From Pseudoxanthomonas sp. J35 (GTDB lineage Bacteria > Pseudomonadota > Gammaproteobacteria > Xanthomonadales > Xanthomonadaceae), in the NCBI RefSeq assembly GCF_000513995.1, contig NZ_AZVB01000002.1, positions 228,024-292,023 on the forward strand: 64,000 nt of DNA, given 5' to 3'. A program made the position numbers and the translations under genes. Positions 1 to 7,636 of the stretch are shown here, piece after piece (the stretch's first letter is position 1; every line of letters begins with the position of its first letter). The notes beneath the pieces are model-generated. The model had not been told where the DNA came from and made no database searches. It worked only from the letters and a program-made list of their open reading frames with translations.

Positions 1-291
1 GGCTATCGCGGCGGCGAGCTCGACCTGGTGATGCTCGAACGCGGCGCTTCCGGCGACACCGTGGTGTTCGTGGAAGTGCGCTACCGCGCCGGCGCGGCCT
101 TCGGCGGGGGCCTGGCCTCGGTCGACCATGGCAAGCGGCGCAGGCTGGTCCGCGCCGCGCAGCTGTACCTGGGCGCGCATCCACGGCTGGCGCAGCTGCC
201 CTGCCGCTTCGACGTGGTCGAGGCGCGCGGCGATCCGGGCGCGCCGGAACTGGAATGGCTGCGCGATGCGTTCCGCCTGGATGACGTCTAG
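1..291 (+). CDS. yraN: YraN-family (UPF0102) endonuclease-fold protein, 3' part
   Basis: The gene is already open at base 1 in frame 1 and ends at TAG 289-291; the N-terminus lies outside the window. The visible start [10 protein letters not shown] followed by VVFVEVRYR matches the conserved core of the UPF0102/YraN family (G-x-x-G-x-E-x-D-L and V-F-V-E-V-R), which has a restriction-endonuclease-like fold. The C-terminus runs PCRFDVVEA, also typical. Its role is not established in most bacteria; YraN proteins are suspected to act in DNA processing or repair. An internal ATG at base 28 should not be taken as the start, because homology begins before it. The gene is followed by the FAD-linked oxidase 60 bases downstream. 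Confidence 0.85.
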   Translation, partial: GYRGGELDLVMLERGASGDTVVFVEVRYRAGAAFGGGLASVDHGKRRRLVRAAQLYLGAHPRLAQLPCRFDVVEARGDPGAPELEWLRDAFRLDDV

Positions 292-339
292 CCGGCGCAT
301 ACCCACTGCGCGTCGTTCGATGCTGCTGGCGTGCGGGCC

Positions 340-345
340 TACAAT
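340..345 (+). promoter_or_regulatory. -10 box of a probable leaderless promoter
   Basis: TACAAT is followed by exactly six bases and then the ATG at 352, so the expected transcription start is the A of the start codon. No Shine-Dalgarno sequence precedes the ATG. No clear -35 hexamer is visible. Inferred from spacing only. Confidence 0.5.
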
Positions 346-351
346 CGGCCG

Positions 352-1737
352 ATGACCGCCGCCCTGCCCCCCGCGCTCGACGCCACCCTTGCCGACCTGC
401 TCGGCCCCGAAGGCTGGCTGACCGGCGAAGCGGCGCGGCGCGCGCACGGCGAGGACGATTCGCGCATGTCGGCCTTGCCCGCCGCGGTGGCGCTGCCGCG
501 CGACCGCGAACAGGTCGCGGCGATCGTGCGCGCCTGCCGCGAACACCGCGTGCCGATCGTGGCGCGCGGCGCCGGCACCGGCACCGCCGGCGGCGCGGTG
601 CCGTTCCAAGGCGGCGTGGTGGTGTCGTTCGCGCGCATGGACCGGATCCTGGAGATCCGCCCCGGCGACCGCTGCGCGGTCGTCGAGCCGGGCGTGCTCA
701 ACGGCGACCTGCAGCAGGCGCTGCAGCCGCACGGCCTGTTCTGGCCACCGGACCCGGGCAGCTACGAACGCTGCACCATCGGCGGCAACCTCGCCTGCAA
801 CGCCGGCGGCCCGCGCGCGGTGAAGTACGGCGCCACCCGCGACAACGTGCTCGGCCTGGTCGCGGTGACCGGCAGCGGCAAAGTGATCCGCTGCGGCGGG
901 CCCTGGACCAAGGACGCCACCGGCTACGACCTCACCCACCTCGTCATCGGCAGCGAAGGCACCCTCGCCCTGGTCGTGGAAGCCACGCTGCGCCTGGTGC
1001 CGCGCCCGGCCGCGCAGGCCGGGCTGCGTGCGCTGTACCGCGACGCGGCCGCCGCCACCGCCGCGGTATCGCGGCTGATGCGCCAGCCGCAGGTGCCGGC
1101 CATGCTGGAGTTCATGGACGCCAGCGCCATCGCCCTGCTCCGCCGCAACGGCGCCGAGGTGCCGGAGGCCGGCGCGATGCTGCTGGTCGAGGCCGACGGC
1201 GACCACGACACCCTGCCCTACGCGCTGCAGGCGCTGGCCGACGCCGCCACCGGCGACGGCATGCTGGCGCTGGACGTGGCCACCGATGGCAGTGCCCGCG
1301 ACCGGCTGTGGGCGGCGCGGCGCGCACTGTCGCCTGCGCTGCGCAGCATCGCCCCGGGCAAGATCAACGAGGACGTGGTGGTGCCGGTGTCGCGGATCCC
1401 CGGGCTGGTGTCGGGGGTGGAGGCGCTGGCGGCGGCGCATGCGCTGCCGATCGTGGTGTTCGGCCATGCGGGCAACGGCAACCTGCACGTCAACATCATG
1501 TACCACCCGGACGACGCCGCCGAGAGCGCACGCGCGCACGCGGCGCTGGAGCAGGTGTTCGCGCTGGTGCTGTCGCTGCAGGGCACGCTGTCGGGCGAAC
1601 ATGGCATCGGCGTGGCCAAGCGCGACTGGATGCCGCGCGCCCTCGATGCCGCCACGCTGGCGGCGATGCGCGCGGTGAAGGCGGCGCTGGATCCGGACGG
1701 CATCCTCAATCCCGGCAAGGTGCTCCCGCCCGTGTAG
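352..1737 (+). CDS. FAD-binding oxidase (GlcD / D-lactate dehydrogenase type)
   Basis: A 461-residue flavoprotein of the vanillyl-alcohol-oxidase/PCMH fold. Residues 68-82 (PIVARGAGTGTAGGA) form the FAD pyrophosphate loop. Residues 140-160 carry TIGGNLACNAGGPRAVKYG, and the C-terminal cap has FGHAGNGNLHVN, GEHGIGVAKRDW (about 415-426) and DPDGILNPGK, all typical of glycolate oxidase subunit GlcD and bacterial D-lactate dehydrogenases. The likely reaction is oxidation of a 2-hydroxy acid to a 2-oxo acid, but the substrate cannot be read from sequence. I chose ATG 352 over the in-frame GTG 331 because the protein then begins at the family's usual position and the -10 box at 340-345 would make 352 the first transcribed base. 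The stop TAG is part of a GTAG repeat (see 1734-1809). Confidence 0.88.
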   Translation: MTAALPPALDATLADLLGPEGWLTGEAARRAHGEDDSRMSALPAAVALPRDREQVAAIVRACREHRVPIVARGAGTGTAGGAVPFQGGVVVSFARMDRILEIRPGDRCAVVEPGVLNGDLQQALQPHGLFWPPDPGSYERCTIGGNLACNAGGPRAVKYGATRDNVLGLVAVTGSGKVIRCGGPWTKDATGYDLTHLVIGSEGTLALVVEATLRLVPRPAAQAGLRALYRDAAAATAAVSRLMRQPQVPAMLEFMDASAIALLRRNGAEVPEAGAMLLVEADGDHDTLPYALQALADAATGDGMLALDVATDGSARDRLWAARRALSPALRSIAPGKINEDVVVPVSRIPGLVSGVEALAAAHALPIVVFGHAGNGNLHVNIMYHPDDAAESARAHAALEQVFALVLSLQGTLSGEHGIGVAKRDWMPRALDAATLAAMRAVKAALDPDGILNPGKVLPPV

Positions 1738-1809
1738 AGCGGGGCTTGCCCCGCTGCCTTTCATTTGCAGGAACAGCGGGGAAAAGCAGCGGGGCAAGCC
1801 CCGCTCTAC
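1734..1809. repeat. GTAG-type REP pair (inverted, BIME-like)
   Basis: A left arm beginning GTAGAGCGGGGCTTGCCCCG at 1734 and a right arm ending GGGGCAAGCCCCGCTCTAC at 1809 are near-exact inverted copies about 33 bases apart. Each arm is itself a small hairpin (GGGGCTTGCCCC). Repeats ending in GTAG/CTAC are known from Stenotrophomonas as SMAG elements, a class of REPs mobilised by RAYT transposases. Related pairs lie at 37246-37351 and 44709-44785. The TAG of the left GTAG is the stop codon of the preceding oxidase gene. The folded pair would also protect or end the transcript. Confidence 0.85.
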
Positions 1810-1882
1810 GGCGGCGAAGCGCCGCCACGCCGCGCATGCGCGACGGATGCGAGAATGCCGGCGCACACGGCGGAGCGACAGC

Positions 1883-3055
1883 TTGGACACCCCCGATACC
1901 TTGGCGTTCGATTCGATCACCCTCGAGCAGCTGCGCGCGCACGGCGGGCTGAAGTGGCGCGCGTTCCCGGACTGCATCGGCGCCTTCGTCGCCGAGATGG
2001 ACTTCGGCATCGCCGCGCCGATCCGCCAGGCCCTGCACGCCGCGGTGGAAAGCAGCCAGCTCGGCTACCTTTCCGCCACGCCGCTGCGGGCGATGGCCGA
2101 GGCCTGCGCCGACTGGCAGCGCCGCCACCACGGCTGGGACGTTTCCCCGGACGCGATCCGCGCCGTGCCAGACGTGCTCGGCGCGCTGGAGACGGTGTGC
2201 CGCCACTACCTGCCGGCCGGGGCGATGGTCGCGGTGCCGGTACCGTGCTACATGCCGTTCCTGCCGCTGCTGGCGTTGCTCGGCCATCCGGTGCGGCAGG
2301 TGCCGATGCTGCGCGGCGACGAAGGCTGGACGCTGGACGAGGACGCGCTGGCCCACGCCTTCGCCGACGGCGCGCGCATGCTGCTGCTGTGCAATCCGCA
2401 CAACCCGATCGGCAAGGTCTACACCGAAGACGAGCTGCGCCGGATCGCTGCCATTGCCGCGCGCCACGACGCACGGGTGTTCGCCGACGAGATCCATGCG
2501 CCGCTGGTCTATCCGGGCCATCGTCACGTGCCCTACGCCAGCCTGTCCGACGAAGCCGCACGCCAGGCGATCACCGCGGTGTCGGCCTCGAAGGCCTGGA
2601 ACCTGGCCGGGCTCAAGTGCGCGCAGCTGGTGTTCACCCGCGCCGAAGACCTGCAACGCTGGCGCGCGATCGGCCACTTCGCCGGCAACAGCACGTCCAC
2701 GCCCGGCGTGATCGCGCACACCGCCGCCTGGCGCGAGGGCGATCCGTGGCTGGCGTTGGTGCTGGACTACCTGCACGGCAACCGCGAGCTGCTCGGCCGA
2801 CTGCTGCGCGGGAAGCTCCCGCAGGTCGGCTGTATCGAGCCACAGGGTACCTACCTGGCCTGGCTGGACTGCCGCGCGTTGCCGCTGGATACCGCACCGG
2901 CCACGTTCTTCCGACGCCACGCCCAGGTCGCGCTGACCGATGGCGCCGAGTGCGGCGAAGGGGGCGAAGGCCATGTGCGGCTCAACTTCGCGATGCCGCG
3001 TCCGCTGCTGCAGGAAGCGGTGGAACGGATGGCGGCGGCGGTGGCGCGGCTCTGA
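1883..3055 (+). CDS. patB: PatB/MalY-type PLP-dependent C-S lyase (cystathionine beta-lyase)
   Basis: A fold-type I aminotransferase-like enzyme that probably cleaves cystathionine or other cysteine conjugates to a thiol, pyruvate and ammonia. The PLP lysine lies in SASKAWNLAG (K237), with the cofactor-binding ADEIHAPL (D202) and LLCNPHNPIG (about 168-177) motifs; these are characteristic of PatB/MalY rather than of metC enzymes. TTG 1883 is preceded by GGAG at 1872-1875 with a seven-base gap and gives 390 residues, the usual length; an in-frame ATG at 1847 would add 12 residues unlike the family and lacks a ribosome site. GAGAAT at 1851-1856 is a possible -10 box, which also argues against the ATG. 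The gene is convergent with thiL, only 27 bases away. Confidence 0.85.
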   Translation: MDTPDTLAFDSITLEQLRAHGGLKWRAFPDCIGAFVAEMDFGIAAPIRQALHAAVESSQLGYLSATPLRAMAEACADWQRRHHGWDVSPDAIRAVPDVLGALETVCRHYLPAGAMVAVPVPCYMPFLPLLALLGHPVRQVPMLRGDEGWTLDEDALAHAFADGARMLLLCNPHNPIGKVYTEDELRRIAAIAARHDARVFADEIHAPLVYPGHRHVPYASLSDEAARQAITAVSASKAWNLAGLKCAQLVFTRAEDLQRWRAIGHFAGNSTSTPGVIAHTAAWREGDPWLALVLDYLHGNRELLGRLLRGKLPQVGCIEPQGTYLAWLDCRALPLDTAPATFFRRHAQVALTDGAECGEGGEGHVRLNFAMPRPLLQEAVERMAAAVARL

Positions 3056-3082
3056 CCCGGGGCGTCGCGCAGCGGAATCCGC

Positions 3083-4078
3083 TCAGCCGAAATGCACGTA
3101 CCCGCTGCGTGGCGGCTGCCACGGCCGGCCGTGCGCATCCAGCGCGCGCACGCCGCTGCCGGCGACGATGCGGCCGATGCGGGTGGCGTCCACGCACGCC
3201 AGTTCCAGCGCCGCGGCGACATGGTCGCGCAGCGCCGGATCGGCCGTGAAGCACAGCTCGTAGTCGTCGCCGCCACCGGCCTGCAGGGCGCTGCGTGACG
3301 GTCTGTCGAACGCGGCGGAGAGCGCCGGCGATGCCGGCAGCCGGGCGATATCGATCTCCGCGCCGACGGCACTGCGCGCGCAGACATGGCCGAGGTCGGC
3401 GAGCAGGCCGTCGGAGACATCGACGCAGGCGCGGGCCAGGCCGAGCAGGCGGCGGCCGGCTTCCACGCGCGGCGTCGGGCGCGCCAGCCGCGCGTGCAGG
3501 GGCGCGGCCACGTCCGCGGACACGGGCGGCACTTCGCCATCCGCGGGGATGTGCCCGCCCAGCACCAGCGCCGCCGCGGCATCCCCCAGCGTGCCGGTCA
3601 CCCATACGTCGTCGCCGGCGCGGGCGCGGTCGCGGCGCAGCGCTGCACCGGTTTCAACCAGGCCCATTGCGGTGACCGCGATCGACAGCGGGCCGCGCGT
3701 GGTGTCGCCGCCGACAAGGGCGATGCCGTGTATCCCGGCCAGTTCCGCGAAGCCGTCGACGAAGGCGCGCAGCCACGCCTCATCGGCTTCCGGCAGCGAG
3801 AGCGACAGTGTGCACCAGGCCGGGCGCGCACCCATCGAGGCCAGGTCGGACAGGTTCACCGCCAGCGCCTTCCAGCCGGTATCGGCCGGCGCGGCGTCGG
3901 GCGGGAAGTGCACGCCGGCATTGAGCGTATCGGCGGTAACCACCAGCTCGTGGCCGGGTGGCACGCGCAGCAGCGCGGCATCGTCGCCGATGCCCAGGGC
4001 CACGTCGCCGCGTCCGGCGGCGGCACCGGTGCGCGCGCGGACCAGGTCGATGAGGTCGAATTCGGCCATGCCTGCCAT
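3083..4078 (-). CDS. thiL: thiamine-monophosphate kinase ThiL
   Basis: Phosphorylates thiamine monophosphate to thiamine diphosphate, the last step of thiamine cofactor synthesis, in the cytoplasm. The PurM/ThiL fold is recognised from MAEFDLIDLVR at the start, GIGDDAALLR (about 29-38), VVTADTLNAGVHF, KALAVNLSDLASMGA and GGDDYELCF near the C-terminus. The length of 331 residues is usual. Two starts three codons apart are possible (4078 and 4069); neither has a strong ribosome site, and the second fits family alignments slightly better. It follows nusB by 141 bases on the same strand, the normal ribH–nusB–thiL order, so it is probably the distal gene of the riboflavin transcription unit. Confidence 0.92.
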   Translation of the reverse strand: MAGMAEFDLIDLVRARTGAAAGRGDVALGIGDDAALLRVPPGHELVVTADTLNAGVHFPPDAAPADTGWKALAVNLSDLASMGARPAWCTLSLSLPEADEAWLRAFVDGFAELAGIHGIALVGGDTTRGPLSIAVTAMGLVETGAALRRDRARAGDDVWVTGTLGDAAAALVLGGHIPADGEVPPVSADVAAPLHARLARPTPRVEAGRRLLGLARACVDVSDGLLADLGHVCARSAVGAEIDIARLPASPALSAAFDRPSRSALQAGGGDDYELCFTADPALRDHVAAALELACVDATRIGRIVAGSGVRALDAHGRPWQPPRSGYVHFG

Positions 4079-4219
4079 CTTGCCCGCTACGGGCGCCGCG
4101 CGGCTACGCCATAGGCCTGCGGGCGGACGCGGTCGTGGAGCGTGCGGATGCGCGGCCTGCCGGCGGCCGCACGAGGGGGACGCAGCGCGGCGGCGATCGC
4201 CAGCGCGCCCGCCGCGGCC

Positions 4220-4696
4220 TCAGCGGCCGTTGCCGTTGCGGCCGGCCTGCATTTCCAGCGGACGCCACTGCGCGCTGGCGCGGTCGAGCACCCCGTTGAC
4301 GTAGGTGTGGCCGTGTTCGGAACCGAAGCGCTTGGCGGTCTCGATGGCCTCGTTGATCACCACGCGGTAGGGCACGTCCGGGCGGTGCAGCAGTTCGTAC
4401 GCGGCCAGGCGCAGCACGGCGCGCTCGATCGCGTCGACTTCCTCGACGCCGCGGTCCAGGTGCGGGGCCAGGGCCACGTCCAGGCCGGCGCGCTCGGCGA
4501 TCACGCCGCGCACCAGGTCCTCGAAATACTCGAGGTCGGCCACTTCGTGGGCCTGTTCGTGGGCGAACTGGGCGATCACCTGCTGGGCGTTGCCGCCGGA
4601 GATCTGCCAGGCGTAGATCGCCTGCAGGGCGCGGCGGCGGGCGCGGGCACGCAGCACCGGGTCGACGCCGGGGCGGGAACGATGGGGACGGTTCAT
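4220..4696 (-). CDS. nusB: transcription antitermination factor NusB
   Basis: An RNA-binding protein that with NusE (S10) binds boxA in rRNA leaders and supports antitermination. The 158-residue protein shows the all-helical NusB signature: [14 protein letters not shown] near the N-terminus, YFEDLVRGV, and the C-terminal [27 protein letters not shown] and YVNGVLD. The ATG overlaps the TGA of ribH (ATGA at 4693-4696), so translation is coupled. The first 15 residues are rich in arginine and proline and are poorly conserved; the C-terminal 15 residues are also variable. Confidence 0.95.
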   Translation of the reverse strand: MNRPHRSRPGVDPVLRARARRRALQAIYAWQISGGNAQQVIAQFAHEQAHEVADLEYFEDLVRGVIAERAGLDVALAPHLDRGVEEVDAIERAVLRLAAYELLHRPDVPYRVVINEAIETAKRFGSEHGHTYVNGVLDRASAQWRPLEMQAGRNGNGR

Positions 4697-5160
4697 GGCA
4701 GGCGCTCCAGCAGGTTGATCATTTCCAGCGCGGCAAGCGCGACTTCCTCGCCCTTGTTGCCGTGGCTGCCGCCGGCGCGGGCCTCGGCGTCCTCGAAGCG
4801 TTCGACGGCCAGCACGCCGTTGAGCACCGGCACGCCGGTGTCCAGGGCGACGCGCATCAGGCCTTCGGCGCAGAGGTCGGCGACGTGTTCGTAGTGGCGG
4901 GTATCGCCGCGGACGACGCAGCCCAGTACGACCAGGGCGCGGTGGCCGCCGGCGAGGGCGAGCTGGCGGGCGGCGACCGGCAGTTCCCAGGCGCCGGGCA
5001 TGCGGACGACGTCGACGGCATCCTCGGGCACGCCGTGGTCGGCCAGGCAGCGGCGGGCGCCGGCGACGAGGGCGTCGGTGATGCGGGCGTTCCAGCGGCT
5101 GGCCAGGATCGCGATGCGGGCGCCGGCCGGCAGGCGGAGGTCGCCTTCGTAGAGGGTCAT
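4693..5160 (-). CDS. ribH: 6,7-dimethyl-8-ribityllumazine synthase RibH
   Basis: Condenses 3,4-dihydroxy-2-butanone 4-phosphate with the ribitylaminopyrimidine to lumazine, the penultimate step of riboflavin synthesis. Over 155 residues it shows [37 protein letters not shown] (phosphate and catalytic histidine region), VPVLNGVL and [14 protein letters not shown]. Lengths and motifs are standard for the 60-mer/pentamer enzyme. It overlaps nusB by four bases and lies 313 bases downstream of ribBA. Confidence 0.96.
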   Translation of the reverse strand: MTLYEGDLRLPAGARIAILASRWNARITDALVAGARRCLADHGVPEDAVDVVRMPGAWELPVAARQLALAGGHRALVVLGCVVRGDTRHYEHVADLCAEGLMRVALDTGVPVLNGVLAVERFEDAEARAGGSHGNKGEEVALAALEMINLLERLP

Positions 5161-5473
5161 GGGTTACGGGTCCTCGGGGGTCGCACAGTTTACCGGACGC
5201 GGGTGCGAGGGGCGTCCGGGGTAGGCCGATCAGGTACTGGAAGGCGTGGCGGGAGCGGGAGCGGCGTGGCTGGATCCGGAGCGGAAGCGGCGGAAACGTG
5301 GCTGGAGGAGCGCCGCCCTGGCGCCCCTGCCGCTCGTGTCCCCCGGCGCCGGCCAGGGCCGGCGCCTCCTCCTTCACCTCCCGTCAGGGGCGCCTAGGCG
5401 ACGCTTTGACGGGTGGCGGACTTCCAGGAGAGCGGGCCTCGCCATGTTGCTGCGGCAGGCCAGTTCAGGCCAC
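5161..5473. other. non-coding gap between ribBA and ribH with a GC hairpin
   Basis: The 313 bases hold no convincing gene on either strand. They contain a perfect 10-base inverted repeat, GGCGCCGGCC at 5345-5354 and its complement at 5357-5366, with no U tract. It may pause transcription or stabilise RNA between the two riboflavin genes, or be a decayed repeat. No ribosome site other than that of ribH is apparent. Confidence 0.5.
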
Positions 5474-6568
5474 TTACGGGGTGACGTACTCGACGACCTC
5501 CAGGCCGTAGCCGGCCAGGCCTACCTGGCGGCGCGGGGTGCCCAGCACGCGCAACCTGCCCAGGCCGAGGTCGGCCAGGATCTGCGCGCCGGCGCCGTTG
5601 CGCCGCCACTGGCCGACGTCCTTGCGGTTGGCCTGGATCTCCGGCTGCTTGCGCAGGCGCGCCAGCAGGGCCTCGGGGTCGCGCGGCTCGGACAGCACCA
5701 CCATCACCCCCTGCCCTTCGGCGGCGATCGCGCGCAGGGCGTCGGTGGCGGCCACGCCGAAGTCGTCGCGGCGCCAGTGCAGCAGGTCGCTCAGCGGGTT
5801 CTCGACCTGCACGCGGACCAGGGTCGGGGTGGCTTTGCCGGGGGTGCCGCGGACCAGGGCGAAGTGCAGCTCGTGGGCGATGCGGTCGCGGTAGGTCAGC
5901 AGGCGGAACGGGCCGAACTCGGTGTCGATCTCGCGTTCGTCGACGCGCTCGACCGTGTGCTCGTTGGCCAGGCGCCAGGCGATCAGGTCGGCGATCGAGC
6001 CCATCTTCAGGCCGTGCTCGCGCGCGAACACTTCCAGCTCGGGGCGCCGGGCCATGGTGCCGTCGGGGTTCATGATCTCGACCAGCACGCCGGCCGGCTC
6101 CAGGCCGGCGAGCATCGGCAGGTCGCTGGCGGCCTCGGTGTGGCCGGCTCGGGTCAGCACGCCGCCGGGCTGGGCGATCAGCGGGAACACGTGGCCCGGC
6201 TGGCTCAGGTCGCTCGGCTTGGCGTCCGGGCGCACCGCGGTGCGGATGGTGTGGGCGCGGTCGTAGGCCGAGATGCCGGTGGTGACGCCTTCGGCGGCCT
6301 CGATGCTGACGGTGAAGTTGGTCTGGAACTGCGCGGTGTTGCGCTGGACCATCGGCGCCAGCCCCAGCTGGCCGCAACGCTCGCGGGTCAGCGACAGGCA
6401 CACCAGGCCGCGGGCGTGGGTGACCATGAAGTTGATGTCGGCCGGGCGCACCAGCTCGGCGGCCATGATCAGGTCGCCTTCGTTCTCGCGGTCCTCGTCG
6501 TCGACGATCACCACCATGCGGCCGGCGCGGATCTCCTCCAGCAGTTCGGGGATGGGCGCGAAGTTCAT
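5474..6568 (-). CDS. ribB: 3,4-dihydroxy-2-butanone-4-phosphate synthase with degenerate GTP cyclohydrolase II domain (RibBA/RibBX type)
   Basis: The N-terminal 200 or so residues form DHBP synthase: the Mg-binding acidic loop DDEDRENEGDL (23-33), THARGLVC (50-57) and RAGHTEAASDLP (140-151). It turns ribulose 5-phosphate into the four-carbon riboflavin precursor. The remaining 160 residues align with GTP cyclohydrolase II, but the zinc motif is lost: residues 252-271 (RVQVENPLSDLLHWRRDDFG) stand where active enzymes have three cysteines, and the domain contains no cysteine at all. So the second activity is probably absent. The 364-residue length fits a full two-domain protein. The ATG overlaps the ribE stop (6565-6568), and the gene lies in the FMN-riboswitch unit. 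Confidence 0.9.
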   Translation of the reverse strand: MNFAPIPELLEEIRAGRMVVIVDDEDRENEGDLIMAAELVRPADINFMVTHARGLVCLSLTRERCGQLGLAPMVQRNTAQFQTNFTVSIEAAEGVTTGISAYDRAHTIRTAVRPDAKPSDLSQPGHVFPLIAQPGGVLTRAGHTEAASDLPMLAGLEPAGVLVEIMNPDGTMARRPELEVFAREHGLKMGSIADLIAWRLANEHTVERVDEREIDTEFGPFRLLTYRDRIAHELHFALVRGTPGKATPTLVRVQVENPLSDLLHWRRDDFGVAATDALRAIAAEGQGVMVVLSEPRDPEALLARLRKQPEIQANRKDVGQWRRNGAGAQILADLGLGRLRVLGTPRRQVGLAGYGLEVVEYVTP

Positions 6569-7182
6569 GCCGCTGCTCCTTCGCCGCCGGCACGCGCGCC
6601 GAGCAGGCGCTCGACGTAGCGGGCGACCAGGTCGATCTCCAGGTTCACCGCATCGCCCAACTGCGTCTCGGCGAAGCGGGTATGGGCGACGGTGTGCGGG
6701 ATCAGCGCGACCTCGAAGCCCTCTTCGTCGACCTCGTTGACGGTGAGGCTGACGCCGTCGACGCAGATCGAGCCCTTCTTCGCGATGTACTTCAGCAGCG
6801 GCGCCGGCGCGGAGAAGCGCCAGCGCTGCGCGCGTGCGTCCTCGTGCACCGACAGCACCTTGCCGATGCCGTCCACGTGGCCGCTGACCAGGTGGCCGCC
6901 AAGGCGGTCGTCCGGGCGCATGGCGCGTTCCAGGTTCAGCGCGGCGCCTTCGGCCAGCGTGCCGAGGGTGGTCAGCGACAGGGTTTCGGTGGAGGCGTCG
7001 GCCTGGAAGGACGAAGCATCGAACGCGATCACGGTCAGGCACACGCCGTTGACCGCGATGCTCTCGCCGAGGCGCACGTCGGCGAACGGCAGGCTGCCGG
7101 TGGCGAAGGTAAAGCGGACGTCGCCGCCGCGCGGTTCGCGCGCGGCCAGGCGGCCGACGCCTTCGATGATGCCGGTGAACAT
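6565..7182 (-). CDS. ribE: riboflavin synthase alpha subunit
   Basis: Dismutates two lumazine molecules to riboflavin. Two tandem lumazine-binding repeats are visible in 205 residues: MFTGIIEGVGRL at the start and GHLVSGHVDGIGKV in the second repeat, with VNGVCLTV and VDGVSLTVNEV as the paired ligand motifs. ATG 7182 is preceded by GGAGGT with a six-base gap, much better than the upstream in-frame ATG at 7206, and MFTGII is the universal N-terminus. It is the first gene after the FMN riboswitch, so translation and transcription here should fall when FMN is high. The older gene name ribC is also used. Confidence 0.95.
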   Translation of the reverse strand: MFTGIIEGVGRLAAREPRGGDVRFTFATGSLPFADVRLGESIAVNGVCLTVIAFDASSFQADASTETLSLTTLGTLAEGAALNLERAMRPDDRLGGHLVSGHVDGIGKVLSVHEDARAQRWRFSAPAPLLKYIAKKGSICVDGVSLTVNEVDEEGFEVALIPHTVAHTRFAETQLGDAVNLEIDLVARYVERLLGARAGGEGAAA

Positions 7183-7283
7183 CAGCGCACCTCCGGCAGG
7201 AGGCATCGGGGCTGCGCCTGGACCACGCCGCCGGCGCGGGACACTGGGTGGAACTTCATTGCGTTTTCCGCCTGTTGCTCGCG

Positions 7284-7310
7284 AAAAACGTCCCGGGGCA
7301 CGGGCGGACG
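7284..7310 (-). terminator. riboswitch-linked intrinsic terminator (attenuator)
   Basis: On the minus strand CGTCC (7310-7306) and GGACG (7293-7289) enclose a GC-rich loop and are followed by five U (7288-7284). A second hairpin, GCCCGGC/GCCGGGC at 7310-7327, lies just before it and shares sequence, so the two could be alternatives. It sits between the FMN aptamer and ribE, where an FMN-controlled terminator is expected. Confidence 0.6.
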
Positions 7311-7333
7311 CCCGGCACGGGCCGGGCGGCTGC

Positions 7334-7509
7334 GTCTTCTTTCATCCGGACTCTAGGGCGTGGACTCGCCACGCCTCGACCGTCGGCTCCGGCATTGGAC
7401 CGGATCTGCTGCCTTCCGCCGGTTGCCGGCCGGAAGCGCTCGCGGGCTCGCGCCATGCCGAAGCACCGCGCCTACCGCCGGTGGGGAATTCCACCCCGCC
7501 CTGAAGACG
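7334..7509 (-). promoter_or_regulatory. FMN riboswitch (RFN element)
   Basis: Read on the minus strand, the conserved blocks occur in the proper order: GGGCGGGGTGGAATTCCCCA and CCGGCGGTAGG at the 5' end (7507-7472), a CGCGAGC block, GGCAGCAGATCCGGTCC (7415-7399), CCGACGGT, and AGTCCGGATGAAAGAAG at the 3' end (7352-7336). This is the FMN-binding aptamer known from riboflavin operons. It precedes ribE and therefore controls ribE–ribBA–ribH and probably nusB–thiL. ribD lies upstream of it and is not under its control. Confidence 0.95.
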
Positions 7510-7636
7510 TTGTTTCTGGTTGTCGGGAATGCCGGCGAACCGGCCCGCGCATTCTACCGCAGGCGGCTGAATGCCCTCCGGTCGGTGGCCGGAACAGTGC
7601 ATCCATGGACCGGCCGGGACGGGCCGGCGACCGCCC

